Origin: Eulemur rufifrons
Lineage: Eukaryota; Chordata; Mammalia; Primates; Lemuridae
Direction of reading: 5' to 3'
NCBI RefSeq assembly: GCF_041146395.1
Contig: NC_090989.1
Span: 50,060,501-50,124,500 of the forward strand
Length of the DNA: 64,000 nt
Shown here piece by piece: positions 50,001-61,829 of this stretch. Every line of letters starts with the position of its first letter. The first letter of the stretch is position 1. Below the pieces are notes generated by a model, which worked only from the letters and a program-made list of their open reading frames with translations, made no database searches and was not told the origin of the DNA. Both the position numbers and the translations under genes were made by a program.

Positions 50001-50620
50001 TGTCAATGGTAATCAACTCTAGTAATGAGCGGGGGTGGGAGGCTGCTGTTAAATAGAGGGCAAGAAGAATATGCTTGCAGCTTTCTGGCCCACTGAGATG
50101 TCTTTGGTATGTGATTTACTAATTTTGAGGGTAAGTGGATAAGTGAAACAGCCATGGCCAATAAAAAGCATGGTACTGGGAATTCAGACCATGAGGGATG
50201 GTCTGGATCAGTGGTGTACTAGAGCCAGGTAGGTCATATTGGCTTTCAAGCTGAGAACCATTTCTGCACATCTACTCCAAACTCCATGTTCAATGCTATC
50301 ATACAGGTAGCTTGAAATTAGTCATGATGACAATATGTATGCCATACAAATTGGCTAGTACTAGAAATCAAAATATTTATTTTTATTTTTTTATTGACGT
50401 AGAGCCAGTTTGTCAGCAAGCCACAGGTCCAGGTGACCTTCCAGGTAAGCCACCTAGATTAGCAGACATGATTGTTGAGGGTGAGGTAGAATGAGTTGTA
50501 AAGAAGGTACAAAATAAGAATCAGTTGCAGCCTTAAAACCAGTTGCAGTAATGGGGCTTCAGTCCCTCCCACTAACTTCGTCTTGTAAGTTTCCCTAGTA
50601 AAAGAAATCAACTAGATTTC
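47090..50620 (+). pseudogene. Decayed ERVL-class provirus internal region (gag-pol relic)
   Basis: In a retrovirus-like element this region encodes capsid, protease, reverse transcriptase, RNase H and integrase. Here only relics can be matched to ERVL/ERV3-16-like internal sequence: a gag-like block near 47585 (gagtgggactctgaaatttg), an RNase H block at about 48620-48740 (cttcccactggacagaacttcaggcag), an integrase block at about 49310-49375 (ttggactctttccatcctggaaggggcagc) and a later integrase block near 49585 (aaaatggaatggccctttgaaag). The 3' part includes 'aaccagttgcagtaatgggg'. Stops and frame changes are everywhere, so no product is possible. A TA/TG microsatellite has grown at 48767-48850. 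Confidence 0.7.
48767..48850. repeat. TA/TG microsatellite
   Basis: Imperfect (TATA)n, (TG)n and (TATC)n tracts inside the provirus relic. Confidence 0.8.
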
Positions 50621-51139
50621 TGGATACATTATTCCCACAACTTATTATATGAAGTAAAAGGATCCAAACGGTACAAGTACTAAACAATAGGGTGGATGCT
50701 CTAAGGTAAATATTCTCATTGTGGCCAATTTAAGCTACCAATGTGGTGTTATTCAACATGGAGTTGGGAGGAGACATGCAAAAATGGTTCTCAGTTTGAA
50801 AGTCAGTTGAGTTTGCAGATTTTTCTCTCCAGAGAGCATACTCTGGGACTGAGTTTAGTGGGCAGACATTTATTAGGGAGTTTCCTTAGGACCAATACTT
50901 GTGGAAGAGGGAAGGAGCAAAAGGGTTGGGGTGAGAAAAGAAGTCAAGATGGAATGCAAGCATGGACAGCCTCAGTCAACTCCATGGAAATCTCTAGGGC
51001 TGAACTGGTCAATTGGAGTTCTCAGGCATTGGGCCAAAATGAACAGGCCTTTATACCCAATGTTGATCAGTCACTGGACGGAACCTCCTAGATGGTGTGA
51101 AGCCAAGGAAGCTCTTTTCAGCTGAGGCAATCTCTGATG
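50621..51139. other. Provirus-flanking noncoding stretch
   Basis: The segment lies between the last recognised pol block and LTR-like sequence. It includes two overlapping open frames (50741-51091, 50901-51125) with no known domain. It may be a separate inserted repeat or the 3' end of the provirus; I cannot assign it. Confidence 0.3.
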
Positions 51140-51662
51140 GGGCTGATAGATAATGACTGTCTACTGCATACATTCTCAGCAGCGGGCAGCAAGCACTTCC
51201 TTAAAGGAGGGGTTTGGGCAGAAAATCTCTATGTCCACCACAGTGAATATCATGCATTTCAGGACTCATTCTCCCAGCTTCTAGAAGTTTGGTAGCTGAT
51301 GGTTGTCAGCTGAGAGTCCCTTTGAAAACTGAATAAGCTAAAAAAAAAAAAAAAAAACCTGTTTACAAAAATGAATGTTCCCTCTTTAGAGAAGGTTAGT
51401 TGTCTTAGGGGTAAACATGAACATAATGGTCCAGTCTTCTTGTCTCAAGGGTGTCCCCCTGTGAAGCACTATCTCAACAGCAGAACCCTCTTGAAATTGT
51501 CTGAGGCCTTTGTTGTGACTATATCACAGATCAAATCTTCCCTCTCCCTATTTCCTCTCCCTTTAGTTCCCAAGTGTTGATCTGGAGGGCACATTCCAAC
51601 AAACTTCCTCCAAGCAAATCTCCATCTCAGTGTTTGTTTCCTAGGCAACCTGATCTAAGAAG
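51140..51662 (+). mobile_element. ERVL-type 3' LTR-like sequence, degraded
   Basis: 'ttcccaagtgttgatctggagggcacattccaacaaacttcctccaagcaaatctccatctcagtgtttgtttcctaggcaacctgatc' is the 3' part of an ERVL-type LTR related to the one at 46700-47085. An A18 run at 51341-51358 interrupts it. The upstream boundary is uncertain. Confidence 0.55.
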
Positions 51663-52214
51663 TGATGAAAGCAACTATAAATCTGTGTAATAAAAGATAT
51701 GACACAAGTAAGCAACAGCACCGCTGAAGCACAGTGAGAACATTCAAGCTGGACTCGATAGTTGTGGATATGCAAAGAGGAAGGTCAGGGTAGCCTCAAC
51801 AGGTGAGATAATGTCATCTGTGGCCCATGTTGACCAACTAGAATGGAGCCCTTAATCCACTCCAATTTTGAGGATATAGTAGTTAAGTTTTGCATGGAGA
51901 TATATGTTACTAAAAGCTAATTATGTTAGCTTTAAAAATCAAGGGGTTAAATTTTTATATATCAGGAAGTTTTCAGATAGGTATTTCAGAGTTTGTATGG
52001 CAGATCCATAATATTACAAGTGACTCAGATTTTTTTTCTTTATTTCAGCTCTACCTTTCTTGCTGTGTGACTGTTTTCCTCAGGCTCACAGTATAATAGC
52101 TGCATTTATAGAGAATAGTTTTCTCTCTCCACAGGAAGAATGGGAAAGATCAAAAAGAATGAGAAAAATCAAAGGGAAAATTGCAACACGCAGAAGTCAA
52201 ATGACTTGTTCCCT
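51663..52214. other. Unique noncoding stretch
   Basis: Nothing recognised. Confidence 0.35.
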
Positions 52215-52375
52215 TTAAAAAGAAATGATAAATGCCTGAAGTGATGGATACTCCTTTTACCCTGATTTGATTAATTCACATCATATGCCTGTATCAAAAC
52301 ACCACATGTACCCTATAAAGGTAAACTATTATATACCCATAATAATAATGAAAAATTTAAAACAATTAAAATGTT
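52215..52375 (+). mobile_element. L1 3' end (L1MA/L1PB-like), severely truncated
   Basis: 'gaaatgataaatgcctgaagtgatggatac', 'accctgatttgattaattcac', 'tgcctgtatcaaaacaccacatgtaccctataa' and 'tatacccataataataatg' form the last about 150 bases of a primate-type L1 3' UTR followed by an A-rich tail. This UTR differs from that of the lemur-type L1s at 2915 and 33334, so it is an older lineage. Confidence 0.85.
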
Positions 52376-53784
52376 TCCCCAAGCAATTTCTGGTTCTGTC
52401 TCATTGGCCAGAGACAGTTCCTGCTGCACACCTGACTGCCAGAGAACATGGGGCAGCTGGTCACCTTGCTCCCTCAACAGGATAATCAGTTAGGAAACAA
52501 GAGAAAACAGATACTGAGTGGGCAACTAGTAGTGTCTACAACAGAAGATTACTATACAAATAAAACCAAAATAAACAGGAATAGTTATTATTGTTATTGT
52601 GGATTACATATGGCTTAATAAATTCGAAACCTTATAATTCTCACCAGTTTTTTCTTTCCTAGTCAATAAAATTTTATCTTGATTATTTATTTAATGTATT
52701 AAAAGCAACCAGTTTCCAAATAACATAAAATGTATCTCTTAGGGAACTCACTAAAATATGGAGGGGGCATATAACATGTTTGATGCAGCATCCATTACAT
52801 ATGCAAAATAGCAAAACTTAAGTTTATCATGTGGGAGCAGTTTTTTCTTTCCTGTATCATATTGGTTTAAATTGCAAAAAGTAAAGATCAGGAAAGAATT
52901 CAATTTCTGCAACTGCTGTTTAAGCAAAACTTTCCATTGAACTCACAGACCAAATTCAAGGAGTACATTATTCACACTGTGTTTTACATACACAGAATCC
53001 CAAAATGATTTATAATGTTGAATAATACAATTACACAGTTAAATAACCACAAAGGGAGAAGAAAATTAAGAGAGCTTTAGGCAAGAGAGAAGAGACTTTC
53101 AAGAATTATATGAAAAGAAGAAGAGATAGCATCAATGAGGCAGAGAAATGTAAGAAGTTTTCTCCATATGCCAAGAGCAATAAAGGAAAAGGCTTTTGAT
53201 CCTATCTCATAGAAAAACACCATGGAAGGAAGAGAGAATTAATGTCAGAGAACTGAGGGAATGGAATGGAATGAAGACAGATATTCCTTGAAATGTATTT
53301 TCTAGCTAAAAGCAGTTGTAAAATTTTAAAGGAGGATGGGTATAAAAAATCTTGAGATATAAAAATCATTTGATAAAATATGTACACAATTCTGAAATTC
53401 CTATGCAACTATACACAATCCTCAAAGCAGGAAATATGAAGACATACACGTGACTAGACTAGCAATATTGGAATATAAATGAACCCTCTTTCTCCACCCA
53501 TCTGTCTTTATATCACAATGTTTGATGTTTTATTAATATAAATAAATCCATTATGTAAGCCTTCTTTCTTATTCTTTTACGGTAAAGGCATTCCACACCT
53601 TGAACATCATCCCTGCTTTAGTGAGATAATGCAATATAATTGGTTTATTCCTTTGGTCTGTCTCTTTATTCAACATCCCCGCCTCCCATACCAATTCCAT
53701 CAACTCATACAATTTCTTTACTTGGAAATTTTAGCCACAACTTATTCTCATAGCTTATGTCCCAATTATGACCTTCTGAGTGGA
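52376..53784. other. Unique noncoding stretch
   Basis: 1.4 kb with nothing recognised; a short GGAAT triplication lies near 53265. Confidence 0.35.
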
Positions 53785-53960
53785 ACTCTAAGGTATAATG
53801 AACACAGCACTAGATTTAGAGATAAAAGGAGAAATTTAGTAAGTTTGCTCAGTAATTCCATTGTGTATTCATCAATGTGCCCCTTAACTTTTATAAGCCT
53901 CATTGTCCCTCCCTATGAAAGAAGATAATAGTTAATGGACCACAGAGATAGAAACAAATT
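53785..53960 (+). repeat. MIR SINE
   Basis: 'cacagcactagatttagagataaaaggag', 'tgtgccccttaacttttataagcctcattgtc' and 'aagaagataatagtt' follow the MIR sense order (gagcacgggctttggagtcag.., ..cttaacctctctgagcctcagtttcc.., ..ggggataataata). Confidence 0.6.
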
Positions 53961-54867
53961 AAATGATCGTCATGATAGAAAGAGGAGAAAAACAAGACAT
54001 TTAAATAGAAGGAAAGATGGAGTCAGCTAAAGACAGGAAATGGCAGAAGCTTATTTCAATATTATCAACAGAATATATAAAATCTATGCGAGGCTTTTTG
54101 ACTTTAAAATAATGCATATAAACTAGTCAGCTCAGGAAAGTCAATTCTAGAGGAAGTAGAACAAATTATGAGGATCATCTTTGCAGTTGGAAAATCACTT
54201 CTTCAACATTAACTATGCATTCTAGATACGCTCTTAGAAACCTCTTTTAATAGAGGTGCCTCTGGAGATGTAATATTGCATTACTTATTATATTCAAGTA
54301 ATTATATGTCTTTACAACCCATTCTCCCTACTGGATATTTTGAAAGTTTAATCATCTTTTATTCACCTTTATACTGGGACATTAAATTAGTATAATACTG
54401 TAGAGTGCAATGATAGGAAAAATTGTATGAAAGGTACTGAAATGATTGTATTTTGGTATTCAAAACCTTGTCCCATGCACTCCATTTTCAGTGGAATGTG
54501 GATTTCATTAGCAGGCATCTTTGCCTTTTGTTGTTATACTGTTTGATGGAGAGATTTGTAAAAAGAAAATAGAGGCTAAGTTGAATTGCATGGCATCTGG
54601 ATGTAAGAATGGAGTAGAATCCACAACTTGGAGGGAGGAGTGGGAAGAGACAGGAGAGCCAGCAGAAGCTGGAATGGTGTACATACTGGGAAAGAGGGAT
54701 TGACAGATACTTGAGAAGCAGCTTTAGTGACAGACATGGAGATACTGATATGAAGATATTTACATTATGGAGTGAGATGAGAGGGGAGAAATTAGGACAT
54801 TTTTCTAGGGGTCATGCAAAACACTTTCCTATTTTTCCACTTTTGTGTAAGACATATGTTTCCTTTC
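53961..54867. other. Unique noncoding stretch
   Basis: Nothing recognised. Confidence 0.35.
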
Positions 54868-54883
54868 AAGCCTTTAATTTAAT

Positions 54884-55646
54884 GTAATTTAATGTTGTTA
54901 CACGGATATACTGGATAGCAGTGAGGTCTAGACTTTGAGTATACCCATCACCTGAATAGTGTGCATGTACCCAATAGGTAATTTTTCTTCCCTCACCCTA
55001 CTCCCACCCTCCTTCCCTCCTACCTTTGAACTCTTCACTGTGTTTTATTTCATTCTGTATGACCATGTGTGCCCATAGTTTAGCTCCCACTTATAAGTGA
55101 GAACATTCAGTATTTGATTTTCAGTTCCTGAGTTACTTCACTTAGGATAATGGCCTCCAGTTCCATCCAAGTTGCTGTAAAAGACATTATTTCATTCTTT
55201 TTTTATGGCTAGCAGTATTCCTTGGTGTATATATACCACAATTTCTTTATCTACTCATCATTTGGTGGACAGAAGTTGATTCTTTAATTTTGCTATTGTG
55301 AATTATGCTGCAATAAACATATGAGCACAGATAACAAATGGCCAAAAAACATGAAAAAATGCTCAACATTACTAAACATCAGAGAAATGCAAATTAAAAC
55401 CATAATGAGATACCACCTTATCCTAGTCAGAATGGCCATTATTTAAAAAGCCAAAAGACAATAGATGTTGGTTCAGACGTAGTGAAAAGGGAATTCTTAT
55501 ACACTGTTCATGGGAATGCAAATTAGTACAATCCCTGTGGAAAACAGTATGGAGATTTTTTCAATGAACTAAAAGTAGACCTACCATTCGATGCAGTAAT
55601 CCCACTACTGGGTATCTACACAAAGAAAAAGAATGTATTATATCCA
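54884..55646 (-). mobile_element. L1 (L1PB/L1MA-like) insertion with 5' inversion
   Basis: From 54884 to about 55330 the element is antisense: 3' UTR (gtatacccatcacctgaatagtgtgca..), then the ORF2 C-terminus (ttgctattgtgaattatgctgcaataaacat). At about 55331 it switches to the sense strand and reads an upstream ORF2 piece (aaacatgaaaaaatgctcaac.., ..gacctaccattcgatgcag.., ..ctactgggtatctac). The flanks aagcctttaatttaa (54868-54882) and aagcctttcatttttaa (55647-55663) look like a diverged TSD. This is a second twin-priming-type structure, older than the one at 33334. Confidence 0.88.
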
Positions 55647-55663
55647 AAGCCTTTCATTTTTAA

Positions 55664-56959
55664 TACTTGATATATGTTTTCTTTTGTACATGACACTCCG
55701 CTGGGACAGGCCATGAGACAATACACGTGAGACAGACATAGAGATAATTATATGGAGATATTTACATTATATAATATTATTAATAGTATATGTACACATA
55801 TGTATACACACACAAAGTTTGGCAGTGGCAGAAAGTTATGACCTTGGGAAAAGAAAAGCAGACTTGCATTTGAAACAATTTAAGAGGCACCATATATCTT
55901 AATTCCGCTGAGATCCGTTATGATCTCCAATCAGCACTGACAGAACAGGGCAGTCATGGCAGTGTTCCCAGTGATAAGGAAGGGTTAACTGGAACAAACA
56001 ATGTCTAGAGCAAAATAAATATAACAAATCATTTGTAAAACCCAGCTCCTATGACAATATCATAAAACTTGACTTTTCATCTTATTTCTCTGCTTTTTTT
56101 TTTTGAAAGAGAGGAGTTTCATTCATATGAGAAATGTTGCCTTTTATGTCTCTCCGGCTACCAATTTGACCCTTCATGTGAAAAACTCCTGAGGCCCCAA
56201 ATGTACCATTTACAATAAATTATACTCCCAAACTCATAATTTTAGTCGCTTGGGATTCAATGACTAATTTTAGTCGTTTCTTCTCCCTCAGTTTGTTGTT
56301 CTCCTTGGCTTCCACATGCTATTTTCCTAAAGTCATCATTGAACAGAGTCTGTTTATTAAAATGTTACAGTGAGAATAAGATAATGATGAATATTAAGAG
56401 CCAGAAGGAGTCACTATCATCGAAAATTGCTTTAGTCAGTGCAGTTAAGTGAAAACATATGTTGATAAGAGTCATATTTTTCAGTAAAGCATATTCTCAT
56501 GGCTTAATTTGTTCTACAAGCCCAACCTCTTCCTCCCACTGTTTCTGTCTAAACACATTACTTTCTCTCTTTAATTATCTTAACAGCAGCCCTGTAAATA
56601 AATGCAATAGCTTAATTGTACTTGTTTGTGAGCTATCTGTTTTAGTGTGGTTCTAAATGATTACCTTTTCCAATTATTTTTGTGATGCTGCTGCTCATAA
56701 AAATAAGATAAAAGCCAGTGACTACAACAGAGAAGAAGCGAAGAGTACAGAAAAACACAGAATCGCATTGTAAAAGGAATGGAGAGAACTTTAGATACCG
56801 GGTAGTCTTTCCTTCCAAATCATCAACGTCTTCAGAGGCTGAGGCCCAAGTAAAAGACTTGTCAAAATATCCATTAATTAGAAGATTTCTAAAAACCACA
56901 GAGTAGTGGATGCTGTGGTATAAATATAATATCCAGAGATCTGCCTTCCACAACTGAGG
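55664..56959. other. Unique noncoding stretch
   Basis: Nothing recognised. Overlapping open frames at 56642-56953 (-) and 56718-56906 (+) show no domain. Confidence 0.35.
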
Positions 56960-57345
56960 CTTTCATTTCTCCAGTTGTTGGAAGTGTTGGCTGCTGAAAG
57001 CTCACAAGTAAAACCTCTCCAGGAATTGCCCTGAAAGTAAGAATGTTATCTCAACCAGGATTATACTCATTCTCCAGAACATCCCACATCAAATGACTAA
57101 AATATGTAGAAGCTTGGCCATCTCAATTTAGGATGTCTCTGAATGTTCCTTTAAGCTCTACAACTCCTCATGAGATTGGCAAAGGCCTTTTTTTGTAATC
57201 ACATCACAGTTCAACTTTTCTCTCCACACAATCATGCTTCTCTCAGCTCCCCAAGACTTTTTTCCAAGATTATTCTCCAATACATATTCTGTACACAAAT
57301 TCCCACCTCAAAGATCGTTTCTTAGAGAATCAAGTTGATAGCACA
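56960..57345 (+). mobile_element. ERVL-type solo LTR (LTR16-like)
   Basis: 'ccagttgttggaagtgttggctgctgaaagctcac', 'tcaaccaggattatactcattctccagaacatcccacatc', 'atgagattggcaaaggcc', 'gtaatcacatcacagttcaac' and 'ctgtacacaaattcccacctcaaagatcgtttcttagag' run in the order of an ERVL LTR. The 3' part is related to the LTRs at 46700 and 51140. Confidence 0.55.
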
Positions 57346-57564
57346 CAGTTTGGCCAATTTAGTAGTTGTCTAATTATCAACTTTAGAAACTCATGGATTT
57401 TCTGAACTGTCTGAATGTTTAAAAAATTTTAAAGATTAGAAGATTAATAAAGACGATAATCTGAGGAATTTATACTCCTAATATATTACTTCTCAATATT
57501 AAACTAAGATTATAGAGTTTTTTATTGTTAAAATTAGACAAAGACTAGTTTCAGAATCCAATCA
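57346..57564. other. Short noncoding gap
   Basis: AT-rich; nothing recognised. Confidence 0.3.
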
Positions 57565-58150
57565 CTTGTTAGGCAAATATTTATTGTGTATCTACCATAT
57601 GCCCCCCATAATGCAAAGAACTAATAATGGTAAGACGAATATGACACAGGTCTGCCATCAAGGAGAAGATATTTAATCAATTGTTTGCAATAAAGTGTGG
57701 CAATAAAGCAATAGAGTTATACATCTGATAAGGAAATGGGACAAAAGAAGTGTGATTATATTACTGAATCTAAGGAAGCTTTATATAGAAGAAGATATCT
57801 TAGCATGCCTGCAAAAATTAGTAATGAGATCATGAAGTAGAAAAGCAGAGTGAGAAGAGTAACTCAGGCAATTATAATATCACACACAAAGTTCCAGAAG
57901 CAGCAGGCAGAATGTTCTGTTTGACGAAACTCAAGTAATTCAAGATGGTCAGCATGGAGGACCTGGAAAAAGAGTGGCGAGACAGACAACTGGGGAGAGG
58001 TTGGACTATGAGTGTTCTCTGCCATTCAAAGAAAGGCACATATTTTCTGCAATAGTGTTTTAGAATGGTTATTCCGGAAATGATAAGCTGGAAATATTGG
58101 AGGGAAGCAAGACTAGGAATAGGATAACAAGCTAAGACACTCTGGTAATA
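57565..58150 (-). mobile_element. L2 LINE 3' region (antisense)
   Basis: Starts 'aggcaaatatttattgtgtatctaccatatgcc', then 'aaagaactaataatggtaagacgaatatgacacagg', '..gccatcaaggagaag', '..aaagttccagaagcagcaggcagaatg', '..gagtggcgagacagacaactggggagagg'. This is the antisense L2 order over about 580 bp. Confidence 0.7.
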
Positions 58151-60825
58151 ACACAAATGAAAAATGATGAAAGTAGTGACAGTTGTGGTAGAGAAGCATG
58201 TACAAAAATAAGAGAAAGTTCAAACAAGAGGACACATGGACCAAATTCTCCTTAATGCAAGCCTCCACTTTGTAGATATGCATAACAAAGACTCCTCAGG
58301 CTTCTAGTGACCGGCTATAGCCAAGTCATACCTCTAGGTATGTCCCAAGTGATCACCCTATATTAAAATCTGTGTTCCACAGCCAGGTTTTCAAGAACCT
58401 GCTAGATACACTGATAAACTAATTTATTTTAGAGTTTAATTGTTTGATGTTTAATATCTCCTATAAGTATCTATAGTTTAACCAGGGTTCTGATTTCTAA
58501 TGTCTTAACACTGAGGAATGAACCACTAATGATGAAATTACAAACTGTCATTGAATTTTCCTATGCGTAAGGTCAGCCCCCTTTCCTATGTACATCTCTC
58601 TTATCCATCAAAGAAAATTGGAGAATAAGTTGGAACATGAAAAACCTAATTAGAAGCAAACTACATTTTGTGAGATGAAGGGTTTTTTAATTTAATTTAT
58701 TTATGGATATAATTATGTGAATTTTATCAGTACCACACTTACAAGCAGTGATAAAGAAATTGAACATCTCTATGTTGCAAACCATGGATGAAAGGAGATG
58801 GCTTAAAATTGGAAGAAAAGAAAGAATTCTGAAATATCCAATATATATTTAAAAATTTTAAAAAATACATTGGGGTCCTTCTTACATTCCAGCTTTTGAA
58901 ATTTACAAATAAGTCAACAGATTTCATAAGAGATAAGGATATATATCCCAAGATTAAATAACTTTCTCATGTTAATGAAATAGTCAAGATGATAATTCAG
59001 GTCACATAGTACATTCAATATTTCAACTTTGTGTTTTTTCCAATTCTTCATGTTTAAGAAACCCACCACAATTCTACTACATTTCAGAGAGTGAAAATAC
59101 ATACTGGTAACTTGATTGGCAATACAATAGCCAATTTTAGCATTTCTTTTCATTCCATTTCAATGACATTTTAAAGAAATTCTTTACTAATCCATTCAAT
59201 CCAGTTTTATAAAACCACAGAAGATGTATTTCAACTTTTATAGATTTGCCTCTAAATTGTATCTTTTATCAAAATTGTTCCCTCTGAGCAGCCTAAGTAG
59301 AGCTCTCAGTCACTCATCTCTGACCACAGAAATGTTTGCTCCTCCAGTTCTGGGAATTAGCTCTTGAGAGAGAAGCCACTTTGAGGGTTGGCTTCAGATC
59401 CTTTTTGGTAAAAGTAGAGTATAAATAGATTTGACTCAATAATGCTGAGTTTTTTAGGCTTCTTGCTTCTTACCACCAACCATTCTGGTTACTTTAGAGA
59501 TATTGAGACCAAATGTTCAAAAGCTCTCATGTTGCAGACTCTCAAAAGCCAAGTGGTGGCCGCAGGTGGAGGCATGCCTGCTGAGAGATCTATCTTCAGG
59601 CCTCACACTGAAAAGGTCAGCAATAAATAAAAGGAGATGATGATATGGGCTCAAACCCATTCTTCAGAGTCCATGTTAAAAATTAAAGTGCTGACATAAT
59701 ATATTCATTATAACAAATATATTATTATATATTTATAGATAATATTTTATAATATAAAATATCAGAGAGAGTTGTGATAAAGATAAGCAGAGGACAGCAA
59801 AAGACAATTAGCAAGAAAAAACAATGATGCATCAGCAAGAGAAGCCAGAGTCATACTGAAGATCTACAAATCCTTGTATGCGATGATTTAAGATTAGTAA
59901 TATTTGCAAGATTTTATTGCAGAACTTTAAGTACACTGAAACTTTGTAATAGAATTTATAGCAGTATGTTTGACTGTTCAACAAATTTAAAAATTGTTAT
60001 ACTTGACTTACATATAAAATGCATCATTGCCTTTAAATAATAGAGTCAGATTCAGAAACAAACTCATTGAAAAAGAGTTATGAGTTACTCTCTTTCTATG
60101 AATATAAGTTATAGATCTACGCTAAGTGAATTACTCCATATTTCAGAGCAAGAGGAAAATCCCGAGAACTCTTAAAAATTAACAGTTATAATGGGATTAG
60201 CACTAGCATTGATATATTTATGTAATAAAATATCAATAAAATTCTATAACACATGAAACTATTAAAAATAATTAATTCTGTGAAAATAGTAATGAAAGTT
60301 ACATATTTAATATTGGACATATTTTAATTAGAGCATATTTAATCATTTATAAGTATAATTTAGGTATAAAATAATTTATTTTCATGTTACAGAGAGTTCT
60401 TGTTGACAACCACTCTTAAGAACTTAGAGAGTGATATAGAGTAAACTTTAGATGAAAAATTATGTTGATGTATCTGATTTATTTTATCACTATATCAAAA
60501 TAGTGATAATAATGTTTGGGTTTACTGAAAGATTCTTTTCTTCTACATTAGAAGACTTTTAAAAAATGATTTCAAACAACATGATTATGTAAAACAGAAA
60601 AGAAAAGCATTTACCAACAAAATATTAATGAAAATAAAAATATCTTTAAATTTTTTAACTTTGATTAAAAATATGTCAAATACTTTGATTAAAAAACCAA
60701 ATTTATGATGAGACTTGATAGGAATTTAAATTTGTTGAAGGCAGGAACTATGATCAAAGGAGAATTTTTGGAGTATCTATTTGGAAGTAGTTTTAGGTTT
60801 TGAATCAGAGGTTTATGCTTTAAAG
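58151..60825. other. Long AT-rich noncoding stretch
   Basis: About 2.7 kb. A weak antisense MIR scrap may lie at 58940-59040. An AT-only tract is at about 59697-59760. No gene is recognised; the frame at 59442-59630 has no support. Confidence 0.35.
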
Positions 60826-61620
60826 TAGAGGTCCTCACAGTAGCTTTTGGAGCTTCTTGACACTCCATTAGGGAGTTGGTGATTTCATAACTATTTTCAT
60901 AATAATTCTATGTTTACTGATGGTGCAAAAACAATTGTGGGTAAAAGTGTTAGCAATTTAGCATGATCAAGGAGGTGACAGCACACTGTCCTGGTAGTCA
61001 TTGGCTTTTTCATTGCCACACCCTCATAAAAAAAGCCATTTTCATTAAAAATGACCTTGATGAAGTGGGGAAATTATTACTTATACTAAATCCTAACCCT
61101 TGAGTATATATCATTTTAATATATCATTTTAATATATCATTTTAATATTCTGCATGACAAAATGGTTAAAGCCTATTGCTGCATACCTAAATGTAACATT
61201 TGTATTGAGCTGCAAGGTAAACTAGTTGCCTTTTCTCATGAACCACAATTTTTACATGAAAGAAGGACTGATAGATAAAATGGTAATTGAGCACACATGG
61301 TCTCCAAAAGATACTAAGAAAAACGAACATTTGGTGCTAATGATGAAGTTGAGCCTTTAAAAAGAAAATGAATATTTTGTAGAACTTGTATTGACTCTCT
61401 GAGATTGACAGCTTCTCAAAACTTAAAATACTTTCAGATAAGATTAGAGAGAGGGGTATTAGCAAAGACTGTTGATATTGTATCAAGAAATGTGCCAACA
61501 CTTGTAAGGTCTATATGGTGCCATGGGCCAATATTTTCCAAACAGCCAATTCATGACCTTACAAAATCATACTTATATAAAAGAACTATTCAGAATATAC
61601 AGTAGACCCGGGATGAGCTT
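60826..61620 (+). pseudogene. hAT-Charlie transposase relic (ZBED5/FAM200/Charlie8-like)
   Basis: hAT transposases cut and paste DNA; related host genes include ZBED5, FAM200 and GTF2IRD2. Translated blocks in order resemble the C-terminal half of such a protein: 'gatggtgcaaaaacaattgtgggtaaaagtg', 'taaaaaaagccattttcattaaaaatgaccttgatgaag', 'ctgcatgacaaaatgg', 'gaaccacaatttttacatgaaagaagg', 'acttgtattgactctctgagattgacagc' and 'atggtgccatgggccaatattttccaaacagcc'. The open frame 61405-61605 is the best-preserved piece. Stops and shifts elsewhere show it is dead. The exact Charlie subfamily is tentative. Confidence 0.7.
61107..61145 (+). repeat. 13-bp unit, three perfect tandem copies
   Basis: tatatcattttaa is repeated exactly three times (61107, 61120, 61133) inside the transposase relic, at a point where related transposases have only one such stretch. 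Confidence 0.92.
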
Positions 61621-61829
61621 TACGGGACTGTGTTTTGTACATTCACTGTAATGTTAAGTAAATATAAACAATCAAATCCAATTTTTTAATATACAGTAGA
61701 ATTTTACTGGGCCTGTTATCAATTTATTTTCATCTCAGCTTCAGATTCACCCTTCAATACATGCTCTGTCCTCATAGAATTTCTTTAAGCATCTCTTTTT
61801 TATATTGATTATAACATTAACCTTTCTTA
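61621..61829. other. Short noncoding gap
   Basis: AT-rich linker between the hAT relic and LTR-like sequence. Nothing recognised. Confidence 0.3.

Noticed and set aside
56642..56953. Overlapping frames on both strands as an exon
   Set aside because: No domain, no convincing splice sites, and both strands open equally, which argues for chance.
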